Assembly (NCBI GenBank): GCA_035610835.1
Contig: CM069459.1
Location: forward strand, 31,532,366 to 31,596,365
Length of the DNA: 64,000 bases
Direction of reading: 5' to 3'
From: Ophiura sarsii
Taxonomy: Eukaryota > Echinodermata > Ophiuroidea > Amphilepidida > Ophiuridae
Position numbers and translations under genes: made by a program. Below, piece by piece: positions 60,637 through 64,000 of the stretch. How positions within the stretch are numbered: position 1 is the stretch's first letter; every line of letters starts with the position of its first letter. The notes below the pieces were generated by a model that ran no database searches, was not told where the DNA came from, and saw only the letters and a list, made by a program, of their open reading frames with translations.

Positions 60637-60680
60637 CAGGGTGTCCCAAAAGTCTATGCACGATTTGAAAGAGTCATATC
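60637..60680. mobile_element. Mariner-type terminal fragment
   Basis: TACAGGGTGTCCCAAAAGTC followed by TATGCACGATTTG is a typical mariner-like end. No inverted partner was seen downstream. Similar lone ends (CACCCTGTA) occur near 10004, 39108 and 53419. Confidence 0.45.
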
Positions 60681-61474
60681 TCATAGAATATAAATCATAT
60701 GGTATAAATTTAACCATATTTTGAAAGACGAGATTTGGGAAATTATTTTGATACCAAACACAACCCTATTGGTGAACCCACAACATTATAAAACTGGTTG
60801 AAAGTTTTTGGCCGAGTGCCACACCCACCCATATCAAGTACCACACATTGTGGCTAAAAAGCAACGTTGCGCATTAGTCACAGTTCACTGCTTACCTTGG
60901 AACATAAATAGGCTTAGTAGACAACAATGCACAGCAAAAGTCTTCATTCAAGATGGGTTTACAGCATAGATAAGCAAATACAAAGTGTATGATTCTACGC
61001 TGAAACAAATTAAGTTCAAAAAGTCATATTTTGGTTAAGAAATAGCAAAACATGTTCTGTTTACGTTTGAATACGGTATAAACACATAAAATCGTCATTT
61101 ACTCACATACTTTATATCAACTGTCGCATTGTATGTTTATTTCACTTGCGTAAACGTTTTATAGACCACAGTTGCTTTTCTGCCGAATTTACACGTGCTC
61201 GCCCAAAACCAGCGTCAGTTGGGGTATGGTCTATATGTATAGGTATATATGTTCTTCATAGCGCTGGTCTTTAAATCTTACTACTACTTAAATATGCTTA
61301 CTACTTAAATATGCATGTTTAATGATTCTTTAAAATCGTGTATTTGTGTAGTATCTGCTTGTTTTTTTGTTTTTTTAAATCGGACCATCCGACACACATT
61401 TCTTGACCTGAAAGGGCATTTTTTTTTTGGCCTAAGAAGAATGTCAGCCTAACATGCAAATGCTGTACCTGTCA

Positions 61475-61708
61475 CTATAGTTTAATCAGTTCCAAATTAG
61501 CGAGAAATATTTGGTTTTATCTCTCCACAGGCAAAAGTAATCCAAGAGTACGTGCGAGATTATGGCCACACGCACACAGGTTTTGTTCGCATGCACGCGT
61601 CACGCATATGCAACTCAGTGCAGTTGTTGCCTTCATGCACGCCCTCATAATTATTCGCGCTGGTCAAATAAAGGAGGCTTCGCCAATTTTGAACTGATCA
61701 AACTATAG
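61475..61708. mobile_element. Palindromic element, CTATAGTTTRATCAGTTC ends
   Basis: CTATAGTTTAATCAGTTCCA at the left pairs with TGAACTGATCAAACTATAG at the right over about 29 bases with three mismatches, including TTAGCGA/TCGCCAA. A half copy is at 32996-33045. Confidence 0.65.
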
Positions 61709-61735
61709 AATTGAGCTGATGTTAGCTTGACAATT

Positions 61736-61855
61736 CTTCCCCTCCACTACCATCTTCCCTCACACCCCATCTCTTCCTCTTCTTTCTAACTACCATTAAC
61801 ATCTCATCTCCCCTTCCTTACTCTTACCATCTCCTCCCTTCCCCTCCCCTCCACA
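61736..61855. repeat. Polypyrimidine tract
   Basis: About 120 bases of mostly C and T (CCCTCC, CTTCC, ATCTCC phrases). Confidence 0.75.
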
Positions 61856-61981
61856 AGTTGAACGCCTGGCAGAGCATGGTACGAGATTGACCGGGTGCTC
61901 GCGCAGTACACGATTGTAGCAATGTCTGGTTTTGTAGTGTTCAGGAAGGTTAAGGTAGAACATGAAAAAGGTGTGTTTTTA

Positions 61982-62201
61982 CCCTAACTCCATCAGGCTT
62001 GGTTTTGTGAATTAAACTATCAGGGGAGAAAAGGGGTTGAACTTGAGGGAATACAAGTCTGCACATGCGCCGGGGATCGAACCCAGGCCGCGTGCGTGCA
62101 AGTCTGATGCTCTACCGACTGAGCTATGTGAGTCAGGTTCAAAAAAGTTGAACGCCTGGCAGAGCGCGGTACAGGTTTTGTAGTATTAAGGAGGGTTAGG
62201 G
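61982..62201 (-). mobile_element. CCCTAAC-ended tRNA-like element
   Basis: It starts CCCTAACTCCATCAGG and ends GGAGGGTTAGGG with TTAA at 62202-62205. On the minus strand near 62133-62055 is a well-preserved tRNA-like module (ATAGCTCAGTCGGTAGAGCA and GGTTCGATCCCCGG). It is the best-preserved member of the 6185/6376 subfamily. The left flank is TTTA. Confidence 0.7.
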
Positions 62202-62475
62202 TTAATGTAATAGATCAAAATCTGACTTATTAATTATTACAATTGTACCCCCCCAAAAAAAAAGTTGAACGCCTGGCAGAGCGCGGTACAGGTTTTGTAG
62301 TGTTAAGGAGGGTTAGGGTTAATGTAATAGATCAAAATCTGACTTATTAATTATTACAATTGTACCCCCCCAAAAAAAAAGTTGAACGCCTGGCAGAGCG
62401 CGGTACAGGTTTTGTAGTATTAAGGAGGGTTAGGGTTAATGTAATAGATCAAAATCTGACTTATTAATTATTACA
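62147..62475. repeat. 117-bp tandem repeat
   Basis: GTTGAACGCCTGGCAGAGCG starts at 62147, 62264 and 62381, a period of exactly 117. Each unit contains GGAGGGTTAGGGTTAATG, the end and flank of a CCCTAAC-type element, then ATAGATCAAAATCTGACTTA. A single earlier copy of the start phrase is at 61856. Confidence 0.85.
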
Positions 62476-63044
62476 ATTTTTACCCCCGTTATTCTCTACA
62501 TTAGCATTAAACATTTATGTGTGCCATCACATCCCCTTTTAAAGGATCTTTAATTCTTGCATGCTGGTGTATACATTGACTATATAAAATCTGCCATCTT
62601 CAAGAGAAATGTTCATATTCTCCCCCTCTGTATTGAGGCTACTAATTTTGTGCTCCAGAGATCTTGTAACCATGGTGATGGTATTTGATTGAATCGAGGG
62701 GAAACATTGTATTGAAATAGTGATATATGGCATAGAGACAAATTCTTGCTAAAAATAAGGAGTTTGTGTGATTAATATATGAAATGAAATTCACAAATTC
62801 TTCACTCTTTTTTGTGAAATGTAAACAAATGGACAAGAGTTCTGTCTTGGAGATGCTATTTTTTTCTTAACGAAGCGAGGGATTATAACATGTGTTAAGG
62901 TATAGGGTTATAGGTTTAGGGCATAGCAACGTTTATCCCATAAGGCAAAAAAATATTGTTTCCAGTAGTGCGCACGCATTTCATTGAGACGCCTCTTTCT
63001 TGCGCATTTATTTATTTTTATAGAAAAAAAAGAAAATATTATTG

Positions 63045-63330
63045 TTAGGGCGCCATCTTTTGGAGAAATTGTGTCCAGCATGTTTCAAGATGGCGATTAG
63101 CCACATACGGCAAACACGAAAAGTAAAAATCCGCGGCGAAAATAACATTTTAGCGACCATAAGAGTAACAAAATTGCACAGATTTGACTAAATAGAACCA
63201 TTCATGTGAATCTCTACTATGAATTTGAGCAAACTCATAAAAAAAATGCATTTTGCATTTGACTTTTCAGGCTTGCTACTGGAAACAAACTTGTTTGGTT
63301 TTTGTTTTTTTGCCTAATACTAAGAAATAT
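63045..63330. repeat. Interspersed repeat, inverted copy of 14505-14790
   Basis: AGATGGCGATTAGCCACATA and CTGGAAACAAACTTGTTTGG recur from 14505-14790 in the arrangement described there. Confidence 0.5.
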
Positions 63331-63775
63331 AAAATAATTATGGCTTTTCTTTTGTTGGCGAGGCGAACTATGAGCGCTGCAGGAACGTATGTTACAAAAA
63401 CAGCAATATATAATTGTATTGGTTTATTAGGGAATCAAACCCGGTATTATTCCTGTGTGGGAGCCCTAGAGCATGGTCACTATGCTACACTGGATTAACT
63501 GTTAAGGCAAAGATATGTTTAGTACGGAAATCAATTTCTTGCCCGTTGCTGATCCCCAAACTTCGTTCAAAATTAAAACAATGGAGCAATTAGCCTTTTA
63601 AACAATGTGAATTGTTCTTTTGTGGGTGCTGTTCAATCACTGATTGCGCCACTATTATGTGCACTAGAGCTGTGAGACCTGAGCTCAAATGTTCGCAAGT
63701 TGTATAGTGGTTCCATAAAGAATGGTTACAGTCTTAAATGCAATGATATGCGGGAAGATCATCGAGGCTGCTTCG

Positions 63776-63826
63776 GGTTTTGGGTTAGGGTATAGGGTTT
63801 TAACCCTATACCCTTACCCAAGACTT
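63776..63826. repeat. Palindrome centred on TTTTAA
   Basis: GGGTATAGGGTT, then TTAA, then CCCTATACCC forms a 26-base palindrome whose centre contains TTAA. The phrase is reminiscent of CCCTAAC-type element ends abutting a TTAA. Confidence 0.5.
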
Positions 63827-64000
63827 TAAAGTCTGAACTTGCATAATAATAAGTCACAATAACTCTTTGTAATGTTACGGTAAGTTTGTGTAGGAGGTTT
63901 TCTAATATTTTAATCTGGTTTGGCTGGCACGCTGATATAAATAAATGAAAATCTGCCTCTGCCATAATTGTCATTTTTAAGTGCAATAGGGGGGTTTGCA

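Noticed and set aside
63776..63826. Telomere or interstitial telomeric array
   Set aside because: Only a few TTAGGG-like words, interrupted and palindromic; no tandem hexamer run.

Overview
This window is animal nuclear DNA, not bacterial. It is AT-rich, has GT-AG introns of 9 to 20 kb, no operons, long homopolymer G/C runs and a very dense load of small DNA transposons. tRNA-headed elements, many palindromic MITEs and big introns fit an invertebrate deuterostome (hemichordate, echinoderm or amphioxus-like), but the phylum cannot be fixed from the sequence alone.

One host gene is visible, on the + strand. I assemble four exons (12213-12803, 21638-21721, 39906-40136, 60108-60231). They join in a single open frame: the first three junctions are all phase 1, and the fourth exon ends in phase 2. 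They encode about 343 residues of a Ser/Arg-rich, probably disordered protein with no recognised catalytic domain. Both ends of the gene lie outside the window or are unrecognised. Exon 3 has two extra copies of its 3' end and donor site downstream, and exon 4 has three extra copies of its acceptor and 5' half upstream, so both flanks of the last intron carry decoy exon fragments.

Intron 3 also holds a decayed minus-strand gene (about 42480-44522) of a multicopy metazoan family marked by HEEADTR and ATDSD motifs. It may be the cargo of a larger TA-flanked element (about 41093-46656).

The rest is repeat. At least five unrelated-looking families are bounded by TTAA: CACTTTCC ends, AGGTAGATG ends, AGGYATATTATG ends, CCCTGTGAACCCG ends, and CCCTAAC ends that enclose tRNA-like modules. 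There are hAT-like MITEs with exact 8-bp target duplications, TA-flanked mariner-like MITEs with long inverted repeats, several nested insertions that can be dated relative to one another, a 2.9-kb element carrying a recurring bipartite 17-bp motif, and a 2.8-kb minisatellite whose unit contains a hairpin. Stretches not listed (for example 1-360, 636-920, 3900-4800, 6660-7480, 9720-10320, 18000-19000, 21725-22880, 52080-53090, 62480-63040) showed me nothing beyond AT-rich unique or degenerate sequence.
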